Shown here piece after piece: positions 1-7,774 of a stretch of DNA of 37,763 nt. The stretch is from Syntrophaceae bacterium UBA2210 (GTDB lineage Bacteria > Desulfobacterota > Syntrophia > Syntrophales > UBA2210), in assembly GCA_002327865.1 (NCBI GenBank), contig DCUQ01000044.1, positions 1 to 37,763 of the forward strand, in the 5' to 3' direction. The first letter of the stretch is position 1; each line of letters starts with the position of its first letter. Under the pieces are notes generated by a model. The model saw only the letters and a list, made by a program, of their open reading frames with translations, made no database searches and was not told the DNA's origin. Both the position numbers and the translations under genes were made by a program.

Positions 1-473
1 ATACGGCAAGTCTCACCGGATGACTCCCTCCGTGATTTAAAAATAGTATTTTGCACACTCGGAAAAGGCCCGTAGCAGACCGTGGCGAAGATCATCATTA
101 TCCCGCCTCGTACCAGGGGCGGAGCGCCTCCCACGGAAATCCCTCCTCTCCGAAGCGATTTGTGTGTTTTCACATTTTCCATCTTCTTCCAGTATCCCCC
201 TGCACGGGTGGAGAAGATTCCGACTGAAATCCCCGCACAGGGCAACCAAGAATCTTTTAATGTAGTGACTGCATCATGTTTTTGTGTATTACCATAGAGA
301 GTAGTGCGCTGAAATGCAACGCTTGAAGAATACTGAATAAATGCCTGGGGTAACCAGGTGTATGGCTCGGGATATTATGGATTTCTTTTGGCGATGAAGA
401 AGGATCGTGAAGGCCTGCACGGCTATCTGTGCGAAAAATACGCAGGCCCTTTTGTAATTTAAATAGTATCCGG
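1..473. other. Non-coding stretch, no convincing gene
   Basis: Short open frames exist here on both strands, but none has a good ribosome binding site or a recognisable protein. Two things are visible: a weak pair of imperfect direct repeats (about 99-147 and 192-236, sharing TATCCC at the left and GAAATCCC at the right) and a strong inverted repeat at 412-448, listed separately. The stretch lies beyond the 3' end of the minus-strand exchanger gene. I cannot assign it any function. Confidence 0.5.
412..448. repeat. Inverted repeat / possible hairpin downstream of the exchanger gene
   Basis: GGCCTGC at 412-418 and GCAGGCC at 442-448 are perfect complements with a 23-base loop. On the plus strand the right arm is followed by CTTTTG, giving a short T-run. 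It could be a weak intrinsic terminator for plus-strand transcription, or a processing/stabilising hairpin in the 3' region of the minus-strand exchanger transcript, which ends at 474. The long loop makes a classic terminator doubtful. Confidence 0.4.
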
Positions 474-1526
474 CTAACCGGAGACGCCGGTATGAATGGT
501 ATACTGAAGTATCACGTAGATCAGGTAAATGCCCAGCAGCCAACCCCCTTGCCACTTTCTGAACACTCCGGTTTTATTCATAAAGACAAATGTCCTGAAT
601 GAATAAAGGATAATGAGCATAACAGGGAAGTGAAAAACAAAGAAGTTTGGCGGAATGTACAGTGGTCTTACGGCTGCCGAAGCTCCTATTACGAAGAGGC
701 AGTTCAGTACATCGGCTCCTACGATATTTCCGACAATTATATCCGGATGGCCCTTTCTGACGGATGAAAATGCGGTCATGAGTTCCGGCAGCGATGTGCC
801 TAGAGCAACCAGAGTAGCAGCTATGACATCCTCGGGCACGCCTATTCTAAAGGCTATCTCCGCTGCCCCCGGAACAAGTATTCGTGCCCCGCCGATAACC
901 ATAAGCAATCCGCCGGCAATCATTATCCAGGAACGGCTCGTGCTTGTGATAAAGATATCATCCTGGTCTTCCCGGCCAAATCCCGTCGTATGCTGTCTGG
1001 ACCAGACGTAAGTCAGGTACATATACCCCACAAGGAGTATCAGGAAAAAAATCCCGACCCACCTGTTGAGTACGGGGTGACCGGACGTTGAGACGAAAGC
1101 GTAAATGGAAATAGCGACCAGCAATGTGGCGACCCCCACCTGAACCCATCCCGTCCTGTTCAGGATGAAGCGATTAATCGGGATCGGTGCCAGTATGCAG
1201 GCAAGGCCGAAGATCAGGCCGGTGTCGGCGATAATCGAACCTACGCCGTTTCCGAGAGCAAGACCGGGATTTCCCATCCATGCGGCCATAACGGAAACGA
1301 AAGCTTCCGGCGTCGTGGTGCCGAGGGAGATAATCGTTGCCCCGATTACGATCTTGGGGAGGCCGGTTCTTTTTGCCAGTGCGACAACACCATCTATCAT
1401 CCAGTCGGCGCCCTTTGATAAAAGCAGTATGCAGGCAAAGATGATAAGAAGAAGAACCGGCGTGGGGGTCTCCGTCATCAGATTATGCAGGGCATGCGCG
1501 TCCCATAAACAGCGATATATTTCCAT
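474..1526 (-). CDS. Na+/Ca2+ exchanger-type cation antiporter (CaCA family, YrbG-like)
   Basis: Integral membrane cation/Ca2+ antiporter of 350 residues, a normal length for bacterial CaCA proteins. The two inverted alpha-repeats that form the ion site are both visible: GTTTPE (about residues 69-74) with GNGVGSIIADT (92-102), and GTSLPE (243-248) with GNIVGADVLN (266-275). About ten hydrophobic segments surround them, with a hydrophilic loop near residues 176-198 between the halves. By family it exchanges Ca2+ for Na+ (or H+) across the inner membrane; the ion actually used cannot be read here. The ATG at 1526 has a weak GAGTGG seven bases upstream. A second Met at residue 17 lacks a binding site. 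It lies 92 bases downstream of the GDT1-like gene on the same strand, so the two may be co-transcribed as a cation export module. Confidence 0.9.
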   Translation of the reverse strand: MEIYRCLWDAHALHNLMTETPTPVLLLIIFACILLLSKGADWMIDGVVALAKRTGLPKIVIGATIISLGTTTPEAFVSVMAAWMGNPGLALGNGVGSIIADTGLIFGLACILAPIPINRFILNRTGWVQVGVATLLVAISIYAFVSTSGHPVLNRWVGIFFLILLVGYMYLTYVWSRQHTTGFGREDQDDIFITSTSRSWIMIAGGLLMVIGGARILVPGAAEIAFRIGVPEDVIAATLVALGTSLPELMTAFSSVRKGHPDIIVGNIVGADVLNCLFVIGASAAVRPLYIPPNFFVFHFPVMLIILYSFRTFVFMNKTGVFRKWQGGWLLGIYLIYVILQYTIHTGVSG

Positions 1527-1618
1527 GTAATAACCACTCGTTTCATTAAGAACAAATTTTCACCGTAGGCAACTAGAACAGCTTGTGCCATATTTGTATC
1601 ATCGTTTCACAATGGTTG

Positions 1619-1891
1619 TTACGCCCTGAAAATTGTCAGGGCGCCGATAGCGATAAAGCCGAATCCCGCAATTACAGAGAGATATTTCTCACTGATATAA
1701 TTGGAAATAAAGCCGCCTGCGAGAACACTCACGGCCGAAGCCAGAACAAGAGCCAGGGCTGCACCGAAGAATACCGTCAGTTTACCAACGTTCTTGTCTG
1801 TGGCAAAGAGCATTGTAGCTAATTGTGTCTTATCTCCGAGTTCGGCGATGAACACGGAAGCGAATACGATAGAGAGTGCTTTTATATCCAC
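1619..1891 (-). CDS. Half-size GDT1/UPF0016 (TMEM165-type) membrane transporter
   Basis: A 90-residue membrane protein with three hydrophobic segments and the family signature ELGDKTQ at residues 17-23. UPF0016/GDT1 proteins transport Mn2+ or Ca2+. Typical members carry two copies of this motif, so this is a single-repeat half that would have to pair with itself; no partner half lies next to it. The start is a GTG at 1891, supported by AAGGAGT six to seven bases upstream; no better ATG exists. It is probably the first gene of a two-gene unit with the CaCA exchanger. The actual ion is an inference from the family. Confidence 0.85.
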   Translation of the reverse strand: MDIKALSIVFASVFIAELGDKTQLATMLFATDKNVGKLTVFFGAALALVLASAVSVLAGGFISNYISEKYLSVIAGFGFIAIGALTIFRA

Positions 1892-2317
1892 GGGTTACTC
1901 CTTGATCAGTTGCTTGGGTACGTCATAAAAAATTGAATGATATGCCACGTAAAACGCATAATATTGATCCATTATCGGAAAATCTCCGTTCCTGTTGTTC
2001 CCGTCACGCATTTTCTCTGTACATTCGGGGAAAGGCGGGCCGGCAAGCTATTCCACATCAGGAAAGATTCGGACCATTACATCTGCCTGGAATCAGTAAG
2101 GTGCAAGGAACGACTTACGGGCAATCCCCATGATCAGCCTCGCCGAAGCGTACATTAAATACGTATGCAACGTCAAGCTTTCGACTGTTTCCCATGATAT
2201 CTTTTACCATTCGGGGTTGAGTAATATTTGTCTCGTATCTTGTGGTTTCGAAAAAAATATATTAGATAAGCAACATAAACAAGTTTTGCAGGTCGGCATT
2301 GCAGGAGTGTGACAAAA
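1892..2317. other. Divergent intergenic region of 426 bases
   Basis: This lies between the GDT1-like gene (minus) and the aminotransferase gene (plus), so it should hold promoters for both directions. The short open frames inside it look spurious. The ribosome binding sites at both ends are clear, but I found no promoter close to consensus. Because GDT1-family genes are sometimes under Mn2+ (yybP-ykoY) riboswitches, I looked for that pattern in the minus-strand leader and found only a loose GGGGATTGCCC segment, not a convincing match. Confidence 0.5.
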
Positions 2318-3505
2318 ATGGCAATTTCAAAAAAAATTAAGGGCTTTATTGACAAGTCTTCCTGGATAAGGAAGATGTTTGAGGACGGAATAAAACTGAA
2401 GGAAAAATATGGCGCTGACAATGTGTTCGATTTCAGCCTCGGAAACCCGAATCTGGACCCGCCGGACAGATTCAAGGAACTGCTTCTGGAAATTGCGGGG
2501 GAGAGGACGCCGGGCGCCCACAAATACATGCAGAATGCCGGTTACCATAAAACCAGGGCCGAAGTCGCGGTCTATCTTTCCGGAAAGCACTCGGTGGCAC
2601 TGTCCCCGGAAGATGTGATCATGACCTGTGGTGCCGGAGGAGCGTTGAATGTTGTATTTAAGACGCTGCTCGATCCGGGGGACGAGATCGTCATACCAAA
2701 GCCGTTTTTTGTGGAGTACACATTTTACGCGGATAACTACAACGGCGTTCCCGTTCTTGTGAAAACGCGCGAGGACTTCTCTCTCGATCTCGATGCCATT
2801 GAGGAGGCTATAACCGATAAAACAAAGATTGTCCTGATAAATTCTCCTAATAATCCAACCGGATGCGTGTACGACGAGGAATCGATAAAGGGTCTCTCAC
2901 TGCTGATCGAGAAAAAAGAACGGGAATACGGTAAAGAAATATATCTTGTCTCCGATGAACCGTACAGCGAGATTGTTTACGATGGAATAAACGTTCCCAG
3001 TGTTCTGAACATCTGCAGGAACAGCATACTGGTCACCTCGTATTCAAAGAGTCTGTCCCTTCCGGGTGAAAGAATAGGGTATATAGCCCTCAGTCCCGGT
3101 ATATCGGAGAGTAAGATTTTGATTGAAGGACTTGCTCTGAGTAACAGGATACTGGGTTTTGTAAACGCTCCCGCTTTTATGCAGCGTATCGTGGAACGAA
3201 TGCAGGGGATATATGTAGATGTCGAGCATTACAGAAGAAAACGCGATCTGTTATGCGAAGGGTTATGGGAAGCGGGGTTCGAGTTCAAGAAACCTGACGG
3301 CGCCTTCTATCTTTTTCCCAGAACGCCGATAGACGATGATGTCGAATTTGTAAGAGCGTTGCAGAAGAAAAACATTCTTGTAGTTCCCGGCAGCGGATTC
3401 GGCGGCCCCGGGCATATTCGCATCTGTTACTGTGTCGACGACTCCACGATTATAAACTCTATGGACGGATTTGCGGCGGTCATGAAGATGTACCGCAACG
3501 GCTAG
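2318..3505 (+). CDS. PLP-dependent aminotransferase, class I/II
   Basis: Fold-type I aminotransferase of 395 residues; cytosolic. The PLP lysine is in SYSKSLSLPGERIG (Lys about 244), with the substrate/cofactor motif NNPTG at 178-182 and SDEPY at 212-216 holding the Asp that contacts the pyridine nitrogen. By family it moves an amino group between an amino acid and a 2-oxo acid. The aspartate/alanine-type subgroup fits best, but the substrate cannot be read. I chose the ATG at 2318 because AGGAG (2303-2307) sits ten bases upstream; an in-frame GTG at 2309 lies almost on top of that site. The cupin gene follows after 11 bases, suggesting one operon. Confidence 0.9.
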   Translation: MAISKKIKGFIDKSSWIRKMFEDGIKLKEKYGADNVFDFSLGNPNLDPPDRFKELLLEIAGERTPGAHKYMQNAGYHKTRAEVAVYLSGKHSVALSPEDVIMTCGAGGALNVVFKTLLDPGDEIVIPKPFFVEYTFYADNYNGVPVLVKTREDFSLDLDAIEEAITDKTKIVLINSPNNPTGCVYDEESIKGLSLLIEKKEREYGKEIYLVSDEPYSEIVYDGINVPSVLNICRNSILVTSYSKSLSLPGERIGYIALSPGISESKILIEGLALSNRILGFVNAPAFMQRIVERMQGIYVDVEHYRRKRDLLCEGLWEAGFEFKKPDGAFYLFPRTPIDDDVEFVRALQKKNILVVPGSGFGGPGHIRICYCVDDSTIINSMDGFAAVMKMYRNG

Positions 3506-3516
3506 GGAAGGATTTC

Positions 3517-3864
3517 ATGAAAGAACACAAGCCTTGGGGATATTATCAGGTGATTTCCGATGAAGCGGATCACAAGCTGAAAAAAATAGTCGTCTATCCC
3601 GGCGAACGCTTGAGTCTTCAGCGGCACCGTCATCGTGATGAACACTGGTATATGTTGCGCGGGGAGGCCGATGTCGCCATCGGAGACAAGAATCTGCATG
3701 TCGGAATGGGAGAATCACTTGATATTCCGAGGGGCGAACTGCATCGCGTAGCAAATTCGGGAACTGAACCGGTAATATTTATCGAGGTACAGACCGGTGA
3801 GTATTTCGATGAGAACGATATCGAACGGGTCGAAGATGATTACGGACGGGTAACCGGTGGCTGA
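3517..3864 (+). CDS. Mannose-6-phosphate isomerase-type cupin protein
   Basis: Single-domain cupin of 115 residues, matching the C-terminal isomerase domain of type II mannose-6-phosphate isomerase/GDP-mannose pyrophosphorylase. The N-terminal KPWGYYQVI, the metal motif RHRHRDEHWYMLRG and the later DIPRGELHRV stretch are all characteristic. As a free-standing domain it may interconvert fructose-6-P and mannose-6-P or act on another sugar phosphate. AAGGA precedes the ATG. Its stop overlaps the start region of the next gene, suggesting coupled translation. Confidence 0.85.
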   Translation: MKEHKPWGYYQVISDEADHKLKKIVVYPGERLSLQRHRHRDEHWYMLRGEADVAIGDKNLHVGMGESLDIPRGELHRVANSGTEPVIFIEVQTGEYFDENDIERVEDDYGRVTGG

Positions 3865-4666
3865 TATGGAATCCGTGAAGATTACCATACTCGGGTCGGG
3901 AACATGTGTGCCCTCACTCAAGCGCAGTTCCTGTTCAGTGCTTGTTGAGATCTCCGGTGCGAAGCTCGTCTTCGACATGGGTGCCGGTACGATGGGCCGT
4001 CTCCTTGAGAGCAGCGTCACGATAGGCGAGGTGACCCATATTTTTTTCAGTCATCTTCACCCCGACCACACCGGTGAACTGGTAAGTTTTCTCTTCTCGA
4101 GCAAATACCCGGAAGGACGCAGGAGGCGCGACAGGCTCAACATTACCGCCGCGGCCGGGTTTATGGCTTTTTATGAAGGCCTGCGCGCAGTGTACGGACG
4201 ATGGATGGATCTGGAAGAGGGAATTATGAATATCGTTGAGATGAGCAATTCGAGGCCGGATTCCATGCAGTTGGATTTTATGTCCGTAGAAACTCTTCCC
4301 ATGGCACATATAGAAAGCAGTATCGGATACCGGCTCACGATGCAGGATAATACATCCATTGTATATACCGGAGATACCGACTATTGTGAGAATGTGGTTA
4401 GACTCGCCATGAATGCCGACCTGCTTATTTGCGAGTGTGCCCTTCCCGACGGGCTGAAGGTTGACGGGCATCTCACTCCCTCGCTTGCGGGGCGAATCGC
4501 TTCCGAGGCGCATGTTGAAAATCTTATACTGACTCATTTCTATCCCGAGTGTGACGGGGTCGATATCGAAACACAGTGCCGAAAGGCGTACGACGGGAGA
4601 ATTGTGTGTGCCGAGGACCTCATGCTAATCGAGATCACAGACGGAAATGTTATGATTTCTCGATAG
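3857..4666 (+). CDS. Metallo-beta-lactamase-fold hydrolase, RNase Z-like
   Basis: A 269-residue metallo-beta-lactamase-fold protein. The start ILGSGTCVPS and the di-zinc motif SHLHPDHTGEL follow the RNase Z/phosphodiesterase branch. Further ligands are present in YTGDTDYC, GHLTPS and LTHFYPECD. It could be a tRNA 3'-processing RNase Z or a related phosphodiesterase; it lacks clear features to choose. The start may be the GTG at 3857, inside the cupin stop region, or the ATG at 3866 (266 residues). Neither has a strong binding site, which fits coupling to the cupin gene. The link with a sugar isomerase and an aminotransferase gives no clear pathway. Confidence 0.82.
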   Translation: MADMESVKITILGSGTCVPSLKRSSCSVLVEISGAKLVFDMGAGTMGRLLESSVTIGEVTHIFFSHLHPDHTGELVSFLFSSKYPEGRRRRDRLNITAAAGFMAFYEGLRAVYGRWMDLEEGIMNIVEMSNSRPDSMQLDFMSVETLPMAHIESSIGYRLTMQDNTSIVYTGDTDYCENVVRLAMNADLLICECALPDGLKVDGHLTPSLAGRIASEAHVENLILTHFYPECDGVDIETQCRKAYDGRIVCAEDLMLIEITDGNVMISR

Positions 4667-4771
4667 AGATTAGCTTTCTCTTGAACTGAACAGCGAGCGC
4701 ATTCCCCGCTGCTTGCGGCGGGGAGATTCAAATCCTCTGTATATGCTATATCGTACGAACATCGAGAAAGC
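4656..4771 (+). promoter_or_regulatory. Competing inverted-repeat arms upstream of pyk
   Basis: ATCGAGAAA at 4761-4769 is a perfect complement of TTTCTCGAT at 4656-4664. The overlapping GAGAAAGC at 4764-4771 is a perfect complement of GCTTTCTC at 4673-4680. The right arm can pair with only one of these at a time, and the GC-rich palindrome at 4703-4724 sits inside the loop. This geometry could be an attenuator-like leader for pyk or a 3'-end structure for the hydrolase gene; it may also be chance. Confidence 0.3.
4703..4724. repeat. REP-like palindrome (CCCCGC...GCGGGG)
   Basis: CCCCGCTG (4704-4711) and CGGCGGGG (4716-4723) form an eight-pair stem (one G-U), extended by an outer T-A pair, around a CTTG loop. 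No T-run follows, so it is not a classic terminator. It resembles the short palindromes with a CCCCGC...GCGGGG core that are dispersed in many deltaproteobacterial genomes, from general knowledge and not from a search. A second, degenerate relative is at 6928-6957. Confidence 0.6.
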
Positions 4772-4819
4772 AGACACCCAAAAGGTCCCGAATCAATGCA
4801 TGCTCAGGATTGAACTGTT

Positions 4820-6265
4820 ATGAAGATGCAACTGCCGCTACATAAGACAAAGATAATCTGTACGATCGGTCCCGTTTCACAGCCGGAAAAGGTTCTTGCC
4901 GACATGATGCGTAGCGGGATGACCATTGCCCGGATCAACTTTTCCCACGGTACACAGCAAGAGCACCGTCGGACCATTTCCTCCATAAGGAAAGTGTCCA
5001 AGCGGCATGGCGGACGCTGTCCCATCCTTGTCGATCTGCCTGGTCCTAAAATGCGGGTCGGTAAGCTGGAGAAAGAGCCGCTGATTCTTGTGAAGGGGAA
5101 GGAGGTTACGTTGACCACCCGCGATATCCCCGGCACACCGGATATTATACCTGTGACATATCGGCGGCTCCCTGAAAGTGTTTCGCCGGGGAGTGTCATA
5201 TATTTGAATGATGGTTTCATTGCGCTGAAGGTGATGACGGTCCTGAATGATGAGGTCCGGTGCACGGTTACGACGGGGGGACAGCTCCTCTCCGGGAAGG
5301 GGCTCAATATTCCCGGAGCGAAGATCTTCATGAACCGCGTAACCGATCATGACCTCGAATTGATGGACTTTGCTCTCGGGGAGGAGATCACCACCTTCGG
5401 CATCTCTTTTGTCGAAACTGCGGACGATATCCTCCAGGCAAGGGCGTTTGCCCGGGAAAAGGGCAAGAAAATCTACATTGTGGCAAAGATCGAGCGGGCA
5501 GCTGCCGTCGAGAATATCGACGAAATACTTGAGGTTGCGGATGCTATTATGATAGCCCGTGGTGATCTGGGGGTCGAAATTCCCATCGAAGAGGTCCCCA
5601 TTGTCCAGAAGCAGTTGATTCGAAAGGCCAATCTATCCTGTCGACCTGTTATAACGGCAACTCAGATGCTGGAATCAATGATAGACAGTACCCGTCCCAC
5701 CAGGGCGGAGGCGACCGATGTCGCCAATGCTATCCTTGACGGAACCGATGCCGTTATGTTGTCTGAGGAGACAGCAGTCGGACGATACCCCGTTGAAGCA
5801 GTGGAAGTTATGGCAAGGATTGCCATTGCCCTGGAACGGCAGCGCCATACGATACGGTCATCAATGTTTCTTCAGGAGCAATTGAAGGATGAACTGGCCA
5901 AGCGTCAGATAACCGTTCCCGACACCGTTTCCCTGAATGTTTACGAAACAGTCAGTGCACTGGGCTGCCCATTTATCCTGACGACTACATCAGGAGGCAT
6001 GACAGCGCGCCGCGTTTCGAGGTTCAAGCCCGGCAGCTGGGTTATTGCCTGTAATAAAAATGAGCGGATCTGTGATTTTCTCAGGTTTTCATACGGTGTT
6101 TTCCCCATGTTGATGGACACCGGTTCCCCGGAATGGTACCGAGAGGTAATAGGCCTCCTCAGGGATGCCGGACTTGTCCGAGACAAGGACAGGGTTATTC
6201 TTACGGAAGGCAAATTCTCAGGGGCGACGGGGGGTACCGACTCTCTGGGGATCATTACCATTTAG
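4820..6265 (+). CDS. pyk: Pyruvate kinase
   Basis: Catalyses phosphoenolpyruvate + ADP to pyruvate + ATP, the last step of glycolysis, in the cytosol. At 481 residues it is full length. Visible signatures include RINFSHG (38-44), DLPGPKMR (72-79) before the B domain, the metal/substrate motif MIARGDLGVEIP, and TATQMLESMI with the TRAEATDVANA helix. The C-terminal regulatory domain is present (SGGMTARRVSRFKP). The ATG at 4820 has only a weak AGGA about ten bases upstream; a second Met at residue 3 is possible. It runs toward the asparaginase-like gene, and I see no obvious terminator in the 91 bases between them. Confidence 0.95.
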   Translation: MKMQLPLHKTKIICTIGPVSQPEKVLADMMRSGMTIARINFSHGTQQEHRRTISSIRKVSKRHGGRCPILVDLPGPKMRVGKLEKEPLILVKGKEVTLTTRDIPGTPDIIPVTYRRLPESVSPGSVIYLNDGFIALKVMTVLNDEVRCTVTTGGQLLSGKGLNIPGAKIFMNRVTDHDLELMDFALGEEITTFGISFVETADDILQARAFAREKGKKIYIVAKIERAAAVENIDEILEVADAIMIARGDLGVEIPIEEVPIVQKQLIRKANLSCRPVITATQMLESMIDSTRPTRAEATDVANAILDGTDAVMLSEETAVGRYPVEAVEVMARIAIALERQRHTIRSSMFLQEQLKDELAKRQITVPDTVSLNVYETVSALGCPFILTTTSGGMTARRVSRFKPGSWVIACNKNERICDFLRFSYGVFPMLMDTGSPEWYREVIGLLRDAGLVRDKDRVILTEGKFSGATGGTDSLGIITI

Positions 6266-6356
6266 TAACTCTTTCGTGAGCGGGTCGTAAACGTCCGGCT
6301 TCAAGGTTTTGCAGCGCCGCCTATGTGATATTTAAATGACGCCGGGGATTCAAACT

Positions 6357-6839
6357 TCAAACAGTTTCAAAGCGATTGAATTCGACATTTTTTCTGACTT
6401 TGCCGGAATCAAATATTCGTCCGTTCATCGCTATGTATATACCCGGCGGTAGCAATTGAACCGCGGCTATGGCGCATCCGATATTGAAATCGGCGTCGCT
6501 CGACATGAACCTTGCCGGTTCCATCGATCCGGTTAGAACTATCACTTTGTCCGGCACCGATCGCAGTATTTTTGCGGTTTGCACCATAGTATCGGTTCCA
6601 TGCGTTATCACAATGTGATCCTGTTTTTCCCCCGCTACCTTGTCCAGGATTATGCGGCGTTCCTCTTCTGTGATGTCCAGGCTGTCTTTTCTGAGGATAG
6701 ATTCGAGTTCGTAATCAAAACCGACATTCGCTTCTTTCAATATTTCCAGCAGTCTGGAATCTCCCACCTGATAATCGTTTTTTCTGTCGAAGTACACCTT
6801 GTCTATTGTGCCTCCGACTGTAAAAAATTTAATTTTCAT
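6357..6839 (-). CDS. Stand-alone asparaginase-like domain protein
   Basis: A 160-residue protein matching only the N-terminal alpha/beta domain of L-asparaginase, whose full enzymes are about 330 residues. The active-site residues of that domain are present: the nucleophile Thr in VGGTID (residue 11), the Thr-Asp pair in HGTDTM (82-83), TGSMEP (103-108) and a VRK lysine near 150 equivalent to the family's catalytic Lys. I start it at 6839 (MKIKFFTV), because the longer open frame upstream has no homology-like sequence. The binding site before 6839 is poor. Short proteins of this type are known in bacteria as asparaginase-domain proteins; their substrate is not established. Hydrolysis of asparagine is not assured. 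Confidence 0.8.
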   Translation of the reverse strand: MKIKFFTVGGTIDKVYFDRKNDYQVGDSRLLEILKEANVGFDYELESILRKDSLDITEEERRIILDKVAGEKQDHIVITHGTDTMVQTAKILRSVPDKVIVLTGSMEPARFMSSDADFNIGCAIAAVQLLPPGIYIAMNGRIFDSGKVRKNVEFNRFETV

Positions 6840-7155
6840 AACACACGCACCGCGATTTTTTATGTAAAACCGTAAAAGAGATAAACAGTAACTTTGCCGG
6901 TCGAACCGGATGATCGCTGCGGGGAAAGATACCCCCCTCCGGCTGGCGGGAGGTATCCTTGTCCAGCCGTTATTTACCGCCGGCACAAGTCGGAGCCAGA
7001 CAGAATGATATCCGTATTACGAATAATGCTGTTACTGGAACGGAGAAAACCATAATTTATTCAAAGGCTTCTCCTTTCTATCATTTCGCGCTAGTTCCGA
7101 ATATTAATACTATTCTCTGCCGTAACGTTAAACTTTCTTGCGATATCGAAAAAAA
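6840..7155. other. Intergenic region of 316 bases with a palindrome
   Basis: This separates the asparaginase-like gene from the upstream ytfJ-like gene on the same strand. No gene is supported. It contains the REP-like inverted repeat at 6928-6957 and an A/T-rich part near 7040-7155. A minus-strand promoter for the asparaginase-like gene is expected somewhere here, but I could not identify one. Confidence 0.5.
6928..6957. repeat. REP-like palindrome (GATACC...GGTATC)
   Basis: GATACC at 6928-6933 and GGTATC at 6952-6957 are perfect complements. The stem continues for about three more pairs after one mismatch, around a GC-rich loop. It has the same overall build as the palindrome at 4703-4724, and the outer GATACC is typical of a repeat family I know from related genomes. 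Dispersed copies elsewhere in the genome would be needed to prove this. Confidence 0.5.
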
Positions 7156-7686
7156 TTACTGGTTCTGAAGATCGGCGGCCAACTGGACAAGAGCCGCGAC
7201 TTGATCGTCCGGCACACGTCCGCGCACGATAGCACGGCACACGCCGTTCTTATCCAGAAGTATCGCGTTTGCGCTGTCTTCCTTCAGACCCCAGGCGTTT
7301 CTCAACGACGCGTCGTAATCGAAGAGAATTACGGTTTTATATTTCTCCGCTTTTGCGGCGCCTAATGACTTTATAAGAAAATCCGGTTTCCATGATGACT
7401 TGCAATCGGCAATCCCTATTCCCTTGTAGTTTTCATCAGTCAGTATCCCATCGTCTTTAGCCTTTTTCATGGCTTCGGTAAAATGTTCGTTCATATCCTT
7501 TTCGTCGGGGTCGTTATAATTAATCAGGAGTACTTTGTCCGCCCAGCTCTGCATAGTGTAGAGATTGCCTTCGGCGTCCGGGAACGACCAGTCCGAAGCC
7601 TTGTCACCTACATTGAGATCACCTGCGATAGCGCCTGAAACCGTCCAGAGCAATACCAGCAAAACCGTTAAAAATACCTTTTTCAT
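7156..7686 (-). CDS. YtfJ-like periplasmic thioredoxin-fold protein
   Basis: A 176-residue exported protein. The N-terminus MKKVFLTVLLVLLWTVSGAIA is a clear signal peptide, with cleavage likely near residue 21. The mature part starts LNVGDKASDWSFPDAEGN, then SWADKVLLINYNDPDEKD, which is the thioredoxin-like opening of the YtfJ family. No CxxC is present at the usual redox position, so disulfide exchange is unlikely. Later GLKEDSANAILLDKNG and RGRVPDDQ fit the family. Function in the family is unknown. The start is secured by AAAGGAGG eight bases upstream, and a TATAAT sits at 7713-7718 (minus) without a clear -35. It may be transcribed alone or with acyP-ligA, 88 bases upstream. Confidence 0.82.
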   Translation of the reverse strand: MKKVFLTVLLVLLWTVSGAIAGDLNVGDKASDWSFPDAEGNLYTMQSWADKVLLINYNDPDEKDMNEHFTEAMKKAKDDGILTDENYKGIGIADCKSSWKPDFLIKSLGAAKAEKYKTVILFDYDASLRNAWGLKEDSANAILLDKNGVCRAIVRGRVPDDQVAALVQLAADLQNQ

Positions 7687-7774
7687 CTCGATACCTCCTT
7701 TTAATGAAAAGCATTATAACTACAGGATAAAACGACTGCGTCTCATCGAATCCCGGGCAGACCTTTCATCCCCC

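Noticed and set aside
1..473. Short open frames at the left end (for example 37-249 minus and 82-297 plus)
   Set aside because: They overlap each other, lack binding sites and give low-complexity peptides.
1892..2170. Possible Mn2+ (yybP-ykoY) riboswitch before the GDT1-like gene
   Set aside because: I found a GGGGATTGCCC stretch but not the conserved paired elements of this riboswitch. A covariance-model search would decide.
3935..4537. Open frame of 200 codons on the minus strand opposite the RNase Z-like gene
   Set aside because: The plus-strand protein has all MBL zinc motifs; the antisense peptide shows none.
6840..6986. Longer N-terminus for the asparaginase-like protein
   Set aside because: The extra 49 codons cross the palindrome at 6928-6957 and do not resemble the family, which starts at MKIKFFTVGGTI.
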